A stretch of 64,000 nucleotides of DNA from Planotetraspora kaengkrachanensis. GTDB lineage: Bacteria; Actinomycetota; Actinomycetes; Streptosporangiales; Streptosporangiaceae. The notes under the pieces are model-generated. The model saw nothing but the letters and a program-made list of their open reading frames with translations, was not told the DNA's origin and made no database searches. The first letter of the stretch is position 1, and every line of letters begins with the position of its first letter. Position numbers and translations under genes: made by a program. The stretch covers positions 62,001-126,000 of the forward strand of contig NZ_BONV01000008.1 in NCBI RefSeq assembly GCF_016862895.1. The letters run 5' to 3'. Of the stretch, positions 38,182-47,174 are shown piece by piece.

Positions 38182-39468
38182 CTAGGGGATGAGCGGCCCG
38201 ACCCGGACGCCCTGGGCCTCCAGCCGGGCCAGGTGCGGATTGAGCCGCTGGAGGAAGTCGGAGTAGTCCCCCGCGGATCCCCAGGCGACCTCGGCGAACG
38301 CGCAGAGCCGGGGAAAGGCCTGACGCTCGACGTCGGACGGCGTGGGCATGTACTCGGTCCACAGTTGAGCCTGGACGCCGAGGATCCGCCCGCCCGCCCG
38401 CTCGGGGGCGGGGGGCGGGTCGAAGTGGTAGGCCTCGGAGAGCGACAACACCCGGTCGGGCGCGAACGGCCCCGGCTCGAGAGCGGGCGGATAGTCGAGG
38501 TAGGTGCGCAGGTGGGGGGCGAGGACGACGTCCCTGCCCTCCAGCGTCGCCTGCGGGCCGCTTTCCTCGTCGAGCCAGGTCATCGTGGTCGCACCCGGCG
38601 GGCCGTCCGCCTTCTCGTACCAGTAGACGAGCCTCCTGCCGTGGGCGGCGAGGTGCTCGGCCATGCGCGCGGTGATCCAGGCCCGCGCCGCGTGCGCGCC
38701 CGGCAGGCCGAGCTCGCGGAGGCGTTCCTGTGCCCGCGGCGTGCGCTCCCACTCGCCGGGCAGGCACTCGTCCCCGCCGACGTGCACGTAGTCGTCGGGG
38801 AACAGTTCGACGACCTCGTCCAGCACCTCGTGGAAGAAGGCGATCGTCGACTCCTCGAGGTTGAGCGTGTGCTCGCTGATCCCCCACCGGTCCCAGACGC
38901 CGAGCCGTCTGCCCGGATCGTTGCCCAGATGCGGGTAGGCGGCGAGCGCGGCCTGGACGTGCCCGGGCAGCCCGATCTCCGGGACGACCCGCACGAACCT
39001 GTCGGCCGCGTACGAGACGATCTCGTGGATGTCGTCGTGGCTGTAGTGGTCTCCACTGACCTCGGTGAGCCGGGGATGCCGCTTGATCTCCAGGCGCCAG
39101 CCCTGGTCGTCGGTCAGATGCAGCTGCAGCACGTTCAGCTTGAGCTCGGCGATCAGATCGATCAGCCGCAGCACGAACTCCTTGGGCATGAAGTGCCGGG
39201 CGACGTCGAGCATCACGCCGCGCCACCCGAAGCGCGGGCCGTCCTCGATCGTCCCGTACGGCACTGCCGGGCCGAGTTGCCGCAGGGTCTGTCGTCCGTA
39301 GAACTCGCCGGCGGGCCCACCGGCGGTCAGCTCGATCACGCCGTCGGAGACGCTGAGGCGGTACCCCTCCGGTCCCAGGTCGCGTTCATGCGACAGCCGT
39401 ACGGCGTTGTCGGTGTACGCGACGAAGCCCCCGAGGACGGCCAGTTCTCTTGGCCGCGGAATGATCAC
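38182..39468 (-). CDS. GH20 beta-N-acetylhexosaminidase, cytoplasmic
   Basis: 428 residues from GTG 39468, with GGAGGG upstream; a longer frame to 39528 precedes that site. The catalytic Asp-Glu pair lies in DYVHVGGDECLPGEW (about 245), and further GH20 features are GWRGVMLDVARHFMPKEFV and LHLTDDQGWRLEIKR. There is no signal peptide, so it hydrolyses imported chitooligosaccharides to GlcNAc. It follows the two permease genes on the same strand, fitting an uptake-and-cleave operon under the DasR-like regulator. Confidence 0.93.
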   Translation of the reverse strand: MIIPRPRELAVLGGFVAYTDNAVRLSHERDLGPEGYRLSVSDGVIELTAGGPAGEFYGRQTLRQLGPAVPYGTIEDGPRFGWRGVMLDVARHFMPKEFVLRLIDLIAELKLNVLQLHLTDDQGWRLEIKRHPRLTEVSGDHYSHDDIHEIVSYAADRFVRVVPEIGLPGHVQAALAAYPHLGNDPGRRLGVWDRWGISEHTLNLEESTIAFFHEVLDEVVELFPDDYVHVGGDECLPGEWERTPRAQERLRELGLPGAHAARAWITARMAEHLAAHGRRLVYWYEKADGPPGATTMTWLDEESGPQATLEGRDVVLAPHLRTYLDYPPALEPGPFAPDRVLSLSEAYHFDPPPAPERAGGRILGVQAQLWTEYMPTPSDVERQAFPRLCAFAEVAWGSAGDYSDFLQRLNPHLARLEAQGVRVGPLIP

Positions 39469-39540
39469 GTTGGGAATCCCTCCAGGCAGGATTGACGGGC
39501 GGCCCGGCGGTGGGCCGCACGATGACACACGAGCCGGGGC

Positions 39541-40365
39541 TCAGCCCTTGACGGCGCCGGCGATGAAACCGGTGGTCACGCGGCGCTGCAGGACCAGGAA
39601 GATGAGCAGGACAGGCACCATGAACAGGGTGGCGGCGGCCATCGTCGCGCCCCAGTCGGTGCCGAAGACGTTGCCGAACGAGGAGAGCCAGACGGGCAGC
39701 GTCCGGTCGTCCTGGTTCTTGATGATGAGGGCGTTGGCGAAGGCGAACTCGTTCCACGCGGTGATGAACCCGAACAGCGAGGTCGACATCAGGCCGGGCG
39801 CGAGCAGCGGGAGCACGACCCTGCGGAAGGCCACCGCCCTGCTCGCGCCGTCCATCTGGGCGGCCTCCTCCAGTTCCGCGGGGATCGCCGCGAGGAAGCC
39901 CCGCAGCGTGACGATGGTGAACGGCAGCGTGACGATGAAGTAGATGAGCGTGAGCATCGACAGCTTGTCGAGCATCCCCGTGTCACGGGCGATGATGAAC
40001 ATCGGGATCAGCAGCGCCTCCCACGGCGCCATCTGCGCGATGAAGATCATCAGGATGAAGGCCTTGCGGCCGCGCCAGCGCATGCGGGCCACCGCGAAGG
40101 CGGCGAGCAGTGCCACGGCGAGGGCCAGCAGCACGGCGGCGACGGAGACGAGCAGGCTGTTGCGCCAGAACAGGGCGAAGCCGTCGGCGCCGACCGCGGT
40201 CCTGAAGTGGTCGAGCGTGGGATGCAGGGGCAGGAACTGCGGGGTGTCGGCCTGGATGTCCCTGGTCGGCTTGAACGCGGTGACCGCCATCCAGTAGACG
40301 GGGAAGACCGACACCACGAGCACGCCGAGGGCCGCGATGTTCAAGGGCAGCCGGCGGAGCTTCAC
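39541..40365 (-). CDS. ABC sugar transporter permease, MalG type
   Basis: 274 residues from GTG 40365, overlapping the upstream permease stop by four bases. Six membrane segments are predicted, and the EAA loop that docks the ATPase is ELEEAAQMDGASRAVAFRRVVLPLL (about 185-209). The last line MVPVLLIFLVLQRRVTTGFIAGAVKG is typical of MalG-like subunits. No ATPase gene is present, so it probably uses a shared MsiK-type ATPase, as other actinomycete sugar importers do. Confidence 0.93.
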   Translation of the reverse strand: MKLRRLPLNIAALGVLVVSVFPVYWMAVTAFKPTRDIQADTPQFLPLHPTLDHFRTAVGADGFALFWRNSLLVSVAAVLLALAVALLAAFAVARMRWRGRKAFILMIFIAQMAPWEALLIPMFIIARDTGMLDKLSMLTLIYFIVTLPFTIVTLRGFLAAIPAELEEAAQMDGASRAVAFRRVVLPLLAPGLMSTSLFGFITAWNEFAFANALIIKNQDDRTLPVWLSSFGNVFGTDWGATMAAATLFMVPVLLIFLVLQRRVTTGFIAGAVKG

Positions 40366-41450
40366 AGGCCTTCTCCTTCGTGCTTGTACATGCGCCTCAG
40401 GTGCGCGACCAGGACGACGAGCAGGATGAGCACGGTGAGCGTGGAGATCGCCGAGCCGAGGTCGTACTTGTGGAGCGACTGGGCGACCTGGAACGCGTAC
40501 ACCGGCAGGGTCGTGGTGGCGTCGTCGGGACCACCTTGGGTGATCGCCCAGATCTGGGCGAAGCACTTGAACACCCAGATCACCTCGAGCGACGTGATCA
40601 GCCCGAACAGCGGCCGCAACATCGGGAAGGTGACGCCGCGGAAGACCTGCCAGGTGCCCGCGCCGTCGATCCGCGCCGACTCGTACAGCTCGGCCGGGAT
40701 CGTGGTCAGCCCCGCGTAGAGGGTGAGCGCCGCGAAGGGGACCGACTGCCACACGATGAGCAGCACCATGATGGCGAAGGTCGCCTGACCGTTCGCGAAC
40801 CAGCTGAACCCGTCGAAGGAGTCGAAGCCGAGGGAGACGAGCGCCCAGTTGACGACCCCGAGCCGGGACTGGAACAACCACTGGAAGACGGTGGTCGCGG
40901 CGAGGACCGGGGTGGCCCAGGTGAGGACCAGGCCGCTCATCACCGCCAGCCGCATCCGGCGGCCGAGCCGGGCGATCATCAGCGCCGTGAACGTGGAGAT
41001 CACCATGATGAGGACGACGTTGACCGCGGTCCACACGAGTGTGCGGCGGACCACCGTCCAGAACTCGGCGCTGCCGAGCACGTCCTGGTAGTTCTCCAGA
41101 CCGACGAAGGCCGCCCCGCCACGGATCAGCTCGCCGGTCCGGAAGTGCTGGAAGGAGATCACCACGCTGCGCAGCAGCGGATAGAAGAGCAGGTACGCCG
41201 TGCCGACCACGGTGGGCAGGACCAGGAGGTACGGCCAGGCCGCGGCGATCGTCCGTGCGGCGCCCCGGCCCGAGTCCCTGCGCCGGGGGTTCGCCCCGGA
41301 GGGACGGGCCGCCGGAGTCCGGCGCGGCCCGCCGGAGCCCTCCGGCCCGGGAGGTGACGGCTCCCCGGCGCCGGGCCTGCGCCGCCCCGGCGGTGCGGAG
41401 ATCCCGGCGGACGCCAACTCGCCGGAGGTTTGTGGAGCCTCGGAGGCCAC
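40362..41450 (-). CDS. ABC sugar transporter permease, MalF type
   Basis: 362 residues from GTG 41450, chosen because GAGAGGAAA lies five bases upstream; GTG 41468 has no ribosome site. A Pro/Gly/Arg-rich cytoplasmic N-terminus of about 65 residues precedes six membrane segments. The EAA motif is in ELYESARIDGAGTWQVFRGVTFPML. It pairs with the MalG-type subunit by a four-base overlap. Confidence 0.92.
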   Translation of the reverse strand: MASEAPQTSGELASAGISAPPGRRRPGAGEPSPPGPEGSGGPRRTPAARPSGANPRRRDSGRGAARTIAAAWPYLLVLPTVVGTAYLLFYPLLRSVVISFQHFRTGELIRGGAAFVGLENYQDVLGSAEFWTVVRRTLVWTAVNVVLIMVISTFTALMIARLGRRMRLAVMSGLVLTWATPVLAATTVFQWLFQSRLGVVNWALVSLGFDSFDGFSWFANGQATFAIMVLLIVWQSVPFAALTLYAGLTTIPAELYESARIDGAGTWQVFRGVTFPMLRPLFGLITSLEVIWVFKCFAQIWAITQGGPDDATTTLPVYAFQVAQSLHKYDLGSAISTLTVLILLVVLVAHLRRMYKHEGEGL

Positions 41451-41478
41451 GGCTTTCCTCTCACACACGGGCCTGCCC

Positions 41479-41513
41479 GTTCCGCCCCCGGGAAGGGAGG
41501 AGGGGGGCGGAAC
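41479..41513 (-). terminator. Hairpin between binding-protein and permease genes
   Basis: GTTCCGCCCCC (41479-41489) and GGGGGCGGAAC (41503-41513) form a perfect 11-bp stem with a 13-base loop. In sugar ABC operons such a structure lowers permease expression relative to the binding protein, by partial termination or by stabilising the upstream message. Confidence 0.7.
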
Positions 41514-41545
41514 GGAACAGGCTGCTCTCTCAGGACACCGGGCTC

Positions 41546-42820
41546 TCAGGACTTGGTGTTGAGGATCTCGCCGATGGTCTGCGAGGCCTTGCCTGCCTCC
41601 GCGGCGGCGTCACCGGTGAGCGCGGCGGTCATGTACTCCTTGATGACGTTCTTGGCCTCGACCGCCGCCCAGTTGGGCGAGTTCGGCGTCGCGTGGCCGT
41701 TCGCGGCGCCGACCGCCATGGCCGCCGCGCCCTCGCTGCCGCTCAGCACGCCGGCCAGCGACACGCGGTTGGGCACGTACGACATCTCCTTGGCCATGTC
41801 GGTCTGGAACTTCTCGCCGGCGAGGGCCTTGACGACCTCGTAGGCGGCGTCCTGGTTCTTGGACGCCTCCGGGATGATCAGGTCGGAGCCGCCGGTGAAC
41901 ACCGCGCCCGGCTTGTCCGCGGTCTTGCCCGGGATCGGGAAGAACCCGAGCTTGTCCTTCAGGGCGGGGTTGGCCTTCTCGATCGCGACCGCGCCGCCGG
42001 GCGCGGAGATCAGCTGCGCGACGTCGCCCTTGGCGAAGACGTCGGCCTGCGGCGGGTTGGCCTCGTCGGAGTCGCGCGGCCCGTCGCCCAGGGACTGCAG
42101 CTTCTTGTAGAAGTCCATGCCCGCGAGCGCCTGCGGTGTGTCGAGGCCGCCCTTCCAGGTGGTCCCGTCGCTGGCGGCCAGGTCGCCGCCCTCGTCCCAG
42201 ATGAAGCCCGCCAGGGTGTACCAGTTCTGACCGGGGAGGTAGATGCCCTGGTCGCCGCCCTTGTTCAGCTTGGTGGTGACGTCGATCCACTCGTCGCGGG
42301 TCTTCGGCGGCGCGGTGACGCCCGCCTTCTCGAAGAGGTCCTTGTTGTAGATGACGACGCGGTTGGCGGCGTACCACGGGACGCCGTACTGCTTGCCCTC
42401 GATCTTGCCGGGTTCGGAGAGGCCCGGCAGCCAGTCGGTGCCGCCGAGCTCGGCGACCTTGTCGGTGAGGTCCTTGACGCCGCCGCTCGCCGCGTACTCC
42501 GCGACCTGGGTGTTGCCGACCTCGATGACGTCGGGGGCGTCGTTGCTCGCGAGCGCGCTGGTGACCTTCTGCCCGATGCCGTCCCACTCCTGGATCTGGA
42601 CGTCCAGCGTGGTGCCCGCGTGCGCGGCCTGGAAGTCGGAGGTGAAGCGCTGGACCAGCGCGTCGGAGATGCTGTCCCGCATGATCCACACGGTCAGCTT
42701 GGTGGAGGCGGTGCCACCCGCCGAGCCGGGGCCCTGACCCTGGGTCTCGGTGGAGGAACTGCACGAGGTGAGACCGGCTGCGATCGTGAGCACCGCGGCC
42801 GCGGCGAGAAGGCGCCTCAT
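41546..42820 (-). CDS. Extracellular sugar-binding lipoprotein of the ABC transporter
   Basis: 424 residues with a lipoprotein signal whose lipobox ends in Cys 20 (GLTSC), then a Ser/Gly spacer and a family 1 solute-binding fold (LTVWIMRDSISDALVQRF, PDVIEVGNTQVAEYAASG, YGVPWYAANRVVIYNKDLF). The similarity is to actinomycete binding proteins for N-acetylglucosamine or chitobiose; the downstream GH20 and the DasR-like regulator support that ligand. GGGAG precedes ATG 42820. Confidence 0.92.
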   Translation of the reverse strand: MRRLLAAAAVLTIAAGLTSCSSSTETQGQGPGSAGGTASTKLTVWIMRDSISDALVQRFTSDFQAAHAGTTLDVQIQEWDGIGQKVTSALASNDAPDVIEVGNTQVAEYAASGGVKDLTDKVAELGGTDWLPGLSEPGKIEGKQYGVPWYAANRVVIYNKDLFEKAGVTAPPKTRDEWIDVTTKLNKGGDQGIYLPGQNWYTLAGFIWDEGGDLAASDGTTWKGGLDTPQALAGMDFYKKLQSLGDGPRDSDEANPPQADVFAKGDVAQLISAPGGAVAIEKANPALKDKLGFFPIPGKTADKPGAVFTGGSDLIIPEASKNQDAAYEVVKALAGEKFQTDMAKEMSYVPNRVSLAGVLSGSEGAAAMAVGAANGHATPNSPNWAAVEAKNVIKEYMTAALTGDAAAEAGKASQTIGEILNTKS

Positions 42821-42871
42821 GGCTACTCCCAGTGGTCATATATTGGTAAGTAATCTGCCTGTTGCGGATAG

Positions 42872-42908
42872 AGTGGTCTTAACCAGTTACGGCGTCAAGA
42901 CCTATATT
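42872..42908. promoter_or_regulatory. dre-like operator (AGTGGTCTTAACCAGT) and regulator promoter
   Basis: The 16-mer at 42872-42887 is almost the DasR consensus (A-C/G-TGGTCTAGACCA-C/G-T), differing by one central base. Rightward, TTAACC within it and TATATT (42903-42908) form an 18-bp-spaced promoter for the regulator. Leftward, TTGACG (42895-42890) lies just ahead of it for the transporter operon. One bound dimer would block both. Confidence 0.8.
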
Positions 42909-42929
42909 TCGCGGGAGATTCGGCAAACT

Positions 42930-42947
42930 GGTAAGGCTTTGGTAAGG
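42930..42947 (+). promoter_or_regulatory. Direct repeats GGTAAGG near the regulator start
   Basis: GGTAAGG occurs at 42930-42936 and 42941-42947, 11 bp apart, and GGTAAG recurs at 42844-42849. The second copy also supplies the ribosome site seven bases before GTG 42955. They may be extra half-sites for the regulator, or simply a duplicated Shine-Dalgarno sequence. Confidence 0.4.
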
Positions 42948-42954
42948 TCGTGGC

Positions 42955-43689
42955 GTGACTCTGAACACGGGAGCCGGGCTGAAGCGCGACCGCGTGCGGG
43001 ACTTCCTGCTGGACTTCGTCGCCGACATGAAGGCGGGCGAGGCGATCCCCTCCGAGCGGGACCTCTCCAAGGAGCTGGGAGTCTCCCGGCCGACCCTCCG
43101 CGCGGCGATCGACGACCTCGTCCGCTCAGGTGTGCTCGTCAAGGAACACGGCCGCGGCACCTTCACCGGCCCGCACCGGGTCACCCAGGCCCTGGCCGCC
43201 ACTCCGAGTGGATCGTTCTACGCACCGCCCGCCGAAGGCCACTGGCTGAGCCGGATTCTGGAGTTCGGCGCGGCGCCGGCGGGTCCGCAGCTCGCCAGGC
43301 GCCTGCAGCTCGCACCCGCCGCACCCGTCCTGCGCGTGGTCAGGCTGCGCGTGGTGGACGACGAGCCGATGGCGATCGAGCGGCTCCATCTCCCCCATGC
43401 GCTGGTCGACGGGCTCGTTCCCGACGACATGGAGTCGGGCTCGTTCTACCGCGTGCTGCGCGAGCGGTTCGGGGTCGACGTGCGCAGCGCCGTCCAGACC
43501 ATCGAGGCCACGGTCACCGACGAGACCGAGGCCGATCTGCTGAGCGTGCCCGAGCACTTCCCCGCGCTGATGGTCGAGCGCACCACGCGCGACGTGAGCG
43601 GGCGGATCGTGGAGTTCACCCGGTCGATCTACCGGGGTGACCGGTACCGGGTGACCTCCGAACTGCACTTCGACGCCGACTCGGGCTGA
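42955..43689 (+). CDS. DasR-like GntR/HutC-family regulator
   Basis: 244 residues from GTG 42955. The winged helix (about 8-70; PSERDLSKELGVSRPTLRAAIDDL, cited in part) is followed by a UTRA effector domain with the family pattern LRVVRLRVVDDEPMAIERLHLPH and TRSIYRGDRYRVTSELHF. In Streptomyces, DasR represses chitin/GlcNAc genes and is released by GlcN-6-P or related effectors. The near-consensus dre site in the shared promoter and the downstream GH20/ABC genes support the same role here. Whether it is the global DasR or a local paralogue cannot be told. Confidence 0.88.
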   Translation: MTLNTGAGLKRDRVRDFLLDFVADMKAGEAIPSERDLSKELGVSRPTLRAAIDDLVRSGVLVKEHGRGTFTGPHRVTQALAATPSGSFYAPPAEGHWLSRILEFGAAPAGPQLARRLQLAPAAPVLRVVRLRVVDDEPMAIERLHLPHALVDGLVPDDMESGSFYRVLRERFGVDVRSAVQTIEATVTDETEADLLSVPEHFPALMVERTTRDVSGRIVEFTRSIYRGDRYRVTSELHFDADSG

Positions 43690-43712
43690 CCCCTGGGGGG
43701 TGGTCAGTACAC

Positions 43713-45110
43713 CTAGGCCGGGCGGAAGGAGTCGCGCGCCTCCGGTGCCGCGTGCTTGATCATCAGATGCCGGGTGACCGAGTACTCCTGCACCGCCTCC
43801 TGGCTCATGTCCTTGCCGAAGCCGCTGCCCTTGACCCCGCCGTGCGGAGCCTCCGACGCGATGGGGAGATGGTCGTTGACCCACGTCACCCCCACGTCGA
43901 GGCGGTGGGAGACGCGCAGCGCGCGCGACACGTCCGCCGACCACACCGACGAGGCGAGGCCGTACGGCGTGTCGTTGGCGAGGCGCACGGCCTCGTCCTC
44001 GCCGTCGAACGGGACGGCCACGAGCACGGGGCCGAAGATCTCCGACTGCACGATCTCGCTGGACTGGTCGGCGTCGGCGATGAGCGTGGGCGTGTAGTAG
44101 AAGCCGGGCCCGTCGATCGGCGCGCCGCCCCAGACGACCCGCCCCGAGGCGCGGCGCACGAAGCCGTCGACGCGGTCGCGGTGCTCGGCGGAGATCAGGG
44201 GGCCGATGTCGGAGTCCGCCTCCCACGGGTCGCCGGGCCGGACCCGGGACAGGGCGTCCCGCAGCGCCTCGACGGCCTCGCCGTACCGCGACCTGTCGAT
44301 GTAGACGCGGGTGGCGGCCGTGCAGTCCTGCCCGGTGTTGTACGTCGCACCCATCACGACGCCCGCGGCCATGTGCTCGAGCGCCGCGTCCGCGAAGACC
44401 AGGGCGGGCGCCTTGCCGCCCAGTTCGAGGTGGACCCGCTTGAGGCCGTCGACCGCGCCGCGCATCACCGCCCGGCCGGTCTCGGTCGAGCCCGTCACGC
44501 TGACCATGTCGACGCCGGGATCGGTCACCAGCGCCTGGCCGACGTCGGCGCCGCCGGTGACGACCTGGAGCAGGCCGTCCGGCGCGCCCGCCGCCGCGAA
44601 CAGCTCGGCGAGCCGCAGCGTGGTGCGCGGTGTCCGCGGGGCGGGCTTGATGACGACGGCGTTGCCGGCCGCGAGCGCGGGCCCCGCCTTCCAGACCGCC
44701 ATGATGAAGGGGAAGTTCCACGGCGAGATCGACCCCACGACGCCGATCGGCCGCCTGACCAGGACCGACGTGTACCCCTTGCTGAGCACGCCGGCGCCGG
44801 TCCCCTCGAGCGACCTGGCCGCCCCGGCGAAGAACCGCAGGTTGTCGATGGCGAAGGGCAGTTCCCCGTCCCTGAACACGGCCGCGGGCTTGCCGGTCTC
44901 CTCGACCTCCAGGCGGGTCAGCTCCTCGGCGTCGCCCTCGACCAGGTCGGCGAGCCGCAGCAGCACCCGCGCCCGCTCTCCAGGCGTCGCCTCCCGCCAC
45001 TGCTCGAAGGCCTCCCGAGCGGTCTGGACGACCGCCGCGACCTCGCCGGCGGGGGTGTCGGGGACGTCGGCGACCGTGCGCCCGTCCGCGGGATTGACCA
45101 GCGTGGTCAT
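43713..45110 (-). CDS. NAD-dependent aldehyde dehydrogenase (aminobutyraldehyde/betaine type)
   Basis: 465 residues. The catalytic Cys 263 is in NTGQDCTAATR, the general base Glu 229 in HLELGGKAPALVF, and the cofactor segment is SISPWNFPFIMAVWK. The Asn-Thr-Gly-Gln-Asp-Cys context is that of gamma-aminobutyraldehyde dehydrogenases. It starts at the ATGA overlap with the upstream glycosyltransferase gene, so the two are coexpressed under the TetR gene's operator. The native aldehyde is not evident. Confidence 0.9.
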   Translation of the reverse strand: MTTLVNPADGRTVADVPDTPAGEVAAVVQTAREAFEQWREATPGERARVLLRLADLVEGDAEELTRLEVEETGKPAAVFRDGELPFAIDNLRFFAGAARSLEGTGAGVLSKGYTSVLVRRPIGVVGSISPWNFPFIMAVWKAGPALAAGNAVVIKPAPRTPRTTLRLAELFAAAGAPDGLLQVVTGGADVGQALVTDPGVDMVSVTGSTETGRAVMRGAVDGLKRVHLELGGKAPALVFADAALEHMAAGVVMGATYNTGQDCTAATRVYIDRSRYGEAVEALRDALSRVRPGDPWEADSDIGPLISAEHRDRVDGFVRRASGRVVWGGAPIDGPGFYYTPTLIADADQSSEIVQSEIFGPVLVAVPFDGEDEAVRLANDTPYGLASSVWSADVSRALRVSHRLDVGVTWVNDHLPIASEAPHGGVKGSGFGKDMSQEAVQEYSVTRHLMIKHAAPEARDSFRPA

Positions 45111-46384
45111 CGGCGTTCCACGACCTTCTCGATCACGTCGGCGGCGGCGCGCAGGCCGTCGCGGGTGCGGATGCGCTCGCCCTCCGCCTCCAGCCTCGAA
45201 CGGAGTTCCGCGTCGCCCAGCAGCCGGTCCACGGCGCCCACCAGTTCGTCGTCGGTGAAGCCGTAGGTGTCCAGGCGGACGCCGTGTCCGGTCTCCGCGA
45301 CCCGCTGCGCGTTGTCGTACTGGTCCCAGAACAACGGGAGAACGATCATGGGCTTGCCGAAGTGCAGCGCCTCGGTGGTGGTGTTGTTGCCGCCATGGGT
45401 GATCACGAGGTCGACCTGCGGGAGGATCTTCGTCTGCGGCAGGAACTCCGCACCCCACATGTTCGGGGCCAGTTCGATCTCCTCGTGCAGCGGCCCCTTG
45501 GAGACGATGTAGCGGTGCGGCGTCCCGGCGAGGACGGAGATGACCCGGCGCATCAACTCGACGTCGGCCGATCCGAGCGAGCCGAGGGAGAAGTAGACGA
45601 GCGCGCCCTCCCCCGGGATCTCCGGCAGGGTGAACGCCTCGTCCGTCTCCCTGACGGAGGAGTCGAGCCGCGTCCATGAGCCGCCGAGCGGCCGGTCGGC
45701 GACGTAGTCGATGATCTCGGGGTAGACGTAGAGGTTGGCGTCGCCCTCGTGGATGAACTCGAGGTCCGGAAGGGCGGGCGCGCCCTGCTCGACGACCCAC
45801 TCGTTGAAGGAGGCCCACAGCTCGCGGTGGGTCCTGTCGTACTCGGCGCGGAAGTCCGCCCAGCCGGTCCCGTCTGCGGGCAGGCCCGAGAAGACCGGGG
45901 CGACGCCGGGTCCCTTCACCTCGAGCGGGTTGCACGACGCGATCCGCACGAACGGCACGCCCGCCGTCACCAGAGCGGGGAACGCGATGACGTTGTCCTC
46001 GACGATCACGTCGGGCCGCACGCGCCGGATGATCTCCTTGAGCTGCGGCTCGCAGTACTTCGCGCCGTCGGCGAGCGCCTCCCAGATCGGCTTGGTCACC
46101 GTCTCCAGCTGCTCCAGCGTGCTCTTGCGGTACTCGGGGGCCGTCTCACGGATGAAGTCCTTCCAGAACTGCCCCGGGTCCTGCTCCTCCTCGGCCGGCG
46201 GAGCGAGATCGACCAGGTCCTCCTCGAAGCCCAGCGCCTCCAGCTTCCCCTTCCACGACGCCTCGGCGGCGAACACCACCCGATGACCGCGCCGGCGCAG
46301 GACGTCGCCGATCCCGATGCAGTTGTTCGTCGGCCCGTAGGCGCTCTCCGGCATGAACAGGACGGTGAGTCGCTTGTCTGTCAC
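45107..46384 (-). CDS. MGT-type UDP-glycosyltransferase
   Basis: 425 residues from GTG 46384, with GGGAG upstream; the long frame to 46612 crosses the operator and the divergent gene. The N-domain begins RLTVLFMPESAYGPTNN. The C-domain has the nucleotide-sugar signature DLVITHGGNNTTTEALHFG and PLFWDQYDNAQRV, as in macrolide glycosyltransferases and UGT-like enzymes. Such enzymes glycosylate hydrophobic molecules, sometimes inactivating antibiotics. The TetR-controlled promoter suits a detoxification role; this is inference. Confidence 0.88.
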   Translation of the reverse strand: MTDKRLTVLFMPESAYGPTNNCIGIGDVLRRRGHRVVFAAEASWKGKLEALGFEEDLVDLAPPAEEEQDPGQFWKDFIRETAPEYRKSTLEQLETVTKPIWEALADGAKYCEPQLKEIIRRVRPDVIVEDNVIAFPALVTAGVPFVRIASCNPLEVKGPGVAPVFSGLPADGTGWADFRAEYDRTHRELWASFNEWVVEQGAPALPDLEFIHEGDANLYVYPEIIDYVADRPLGGSWTRLDSSVRETDEAFTLPEIPGEGALVYFSLGSLGSADVELMRRVISVLAGTPHRYIVSKGPLHEEIELAPNMWGAEFLPQTKILPQVDLVITHGGNNTTTEALHFGKPMIVLPLFWDQYDNAQRVAETGHGVRLDTYGFTDDELVGAVDRLLGDAELRSRLEAEGERIRTRDGLRAAADVIEKVVERR

Positions 46385-46404
46385 GTGAGGGCTCCCTGAG
46401 TATG

Positions 46405-46420
46405 TTGAATCGAGATTCAA
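46405..46420. promoter_or_regulatory. TetR-type operator TTGAATC-GA-GATTCAA
   Basis: A perfect 7+2+7 palindrome lies between the divergent glycosyltransferase and TetR genes; partial outer symmetry (GTAT at 46400, ATAC at 46421) extends it. It is the only strong palindrome in the gap, so it is the likely target of the neighbouring TetR. Confidence 0.72.
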
Positions 46421-46487
46421 ATACGCGGCGGGAGAACGCGTCAAGAGCTGTGGCGGAACACCGCGGACGCGGATGGATCGGAGTGAG

Positions 46488-47111
46488 ATGACCCAGCGCA
46501 AGAGCAGGGCGGACCGCAGGGCCGACCTCGTCGACGCGGCCCGCAGGGCGGTGATCCGGCACGGCGCCGAGGGCGTGCACCTCAACCAGATCGCCGAGAT
46601 GGCCGGTCTCACGTCGGGCGCCGTGCTCTACCACTATCCCGATCTGCGCGACCTGCTGACAGAGGCGCACCACGCGGGGATGGAGCGCTTCTACGAGCAG
46701 CGGATCAGGAAGGCCGGCGGCATCGCCGACCCGGCCCGCAAGCTGATCACCACGATCCGCTCGGGCCTGCCCGAGGGCCCCGAAGACGCCGGCGTCCGCC
46801 TGCTGTGCGAGCTGGGCGGCGCCGCCGGGCGCAACCCGGTGTACGGCTCGCTCCTCACCACGCTGTTCGACCGGCAGGTCTCGATGTACCAGGCGATCTT
46901 GGAGACCGGCGCCGCCCAGGGCGTCTTCACGCTGGCCGGGGACTCCGAGACCATCGGCCGCAACCTCGTCGCCCTCGAGGACGCCTACGGCTACCGCGTC
47001 ATCGCCCGCCATCACTCGATCGACGCGGAGACCGCCGTGGAACTCGTCCTCGGCTACGCGCGGCTCGCGACCGGCCATCCGCTCGCCGCCGACGCGCCCG
47101 GGACCAGGTGA
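46488..47111 (+). CDS. TetR-family transcription regulator
   Basis: 207 residues from ATG 46488 with GGAGTGAG just upstream. The helix-turn-helix (about 13-58) reads EGVHLNQIAEMAGLTSGAVLYHYPD in part, typical of TetR. The C-terminal ligand domain is helical and unremarkable. It is divergent from the glycosyltransferase-ALDH pair and precedes the kinase-SIS pair on its own strand; operator-like words lie before both. Confidence 0.9.
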   Translation: MTQRKSRADRRADLVDAARRAVIRHGAEGVHLNQIAEMAGLTSGAVLYHYPDLRDLLTEAHHAGMERFYEQRIRKAGGIADPARKLITTIRSGLPEGPEDAGVRLLCELGGAAGRNPVYGSLLTTLFDRQVSMYQAILETGAAQGVFTLAGDSETIGRNLVALEDAYGYRVIARHHSIDAETAVELVLGYARLATGHPLAADAPGTR

Positions 47112-47174
47112 GCTCGTGTTGCGGCAGTGCGCGCAATCGTGCTTCCATCATGAGCCCTAGGCCAGGCTTCGCAG

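Noticed and set aside
39457-39468. GTGATCATTCCG at the GH20 start as another repeat copy
   Set aside because: Only the first nine bases match the 12-mer and no other block follows; likely a chance match at a GTG start.
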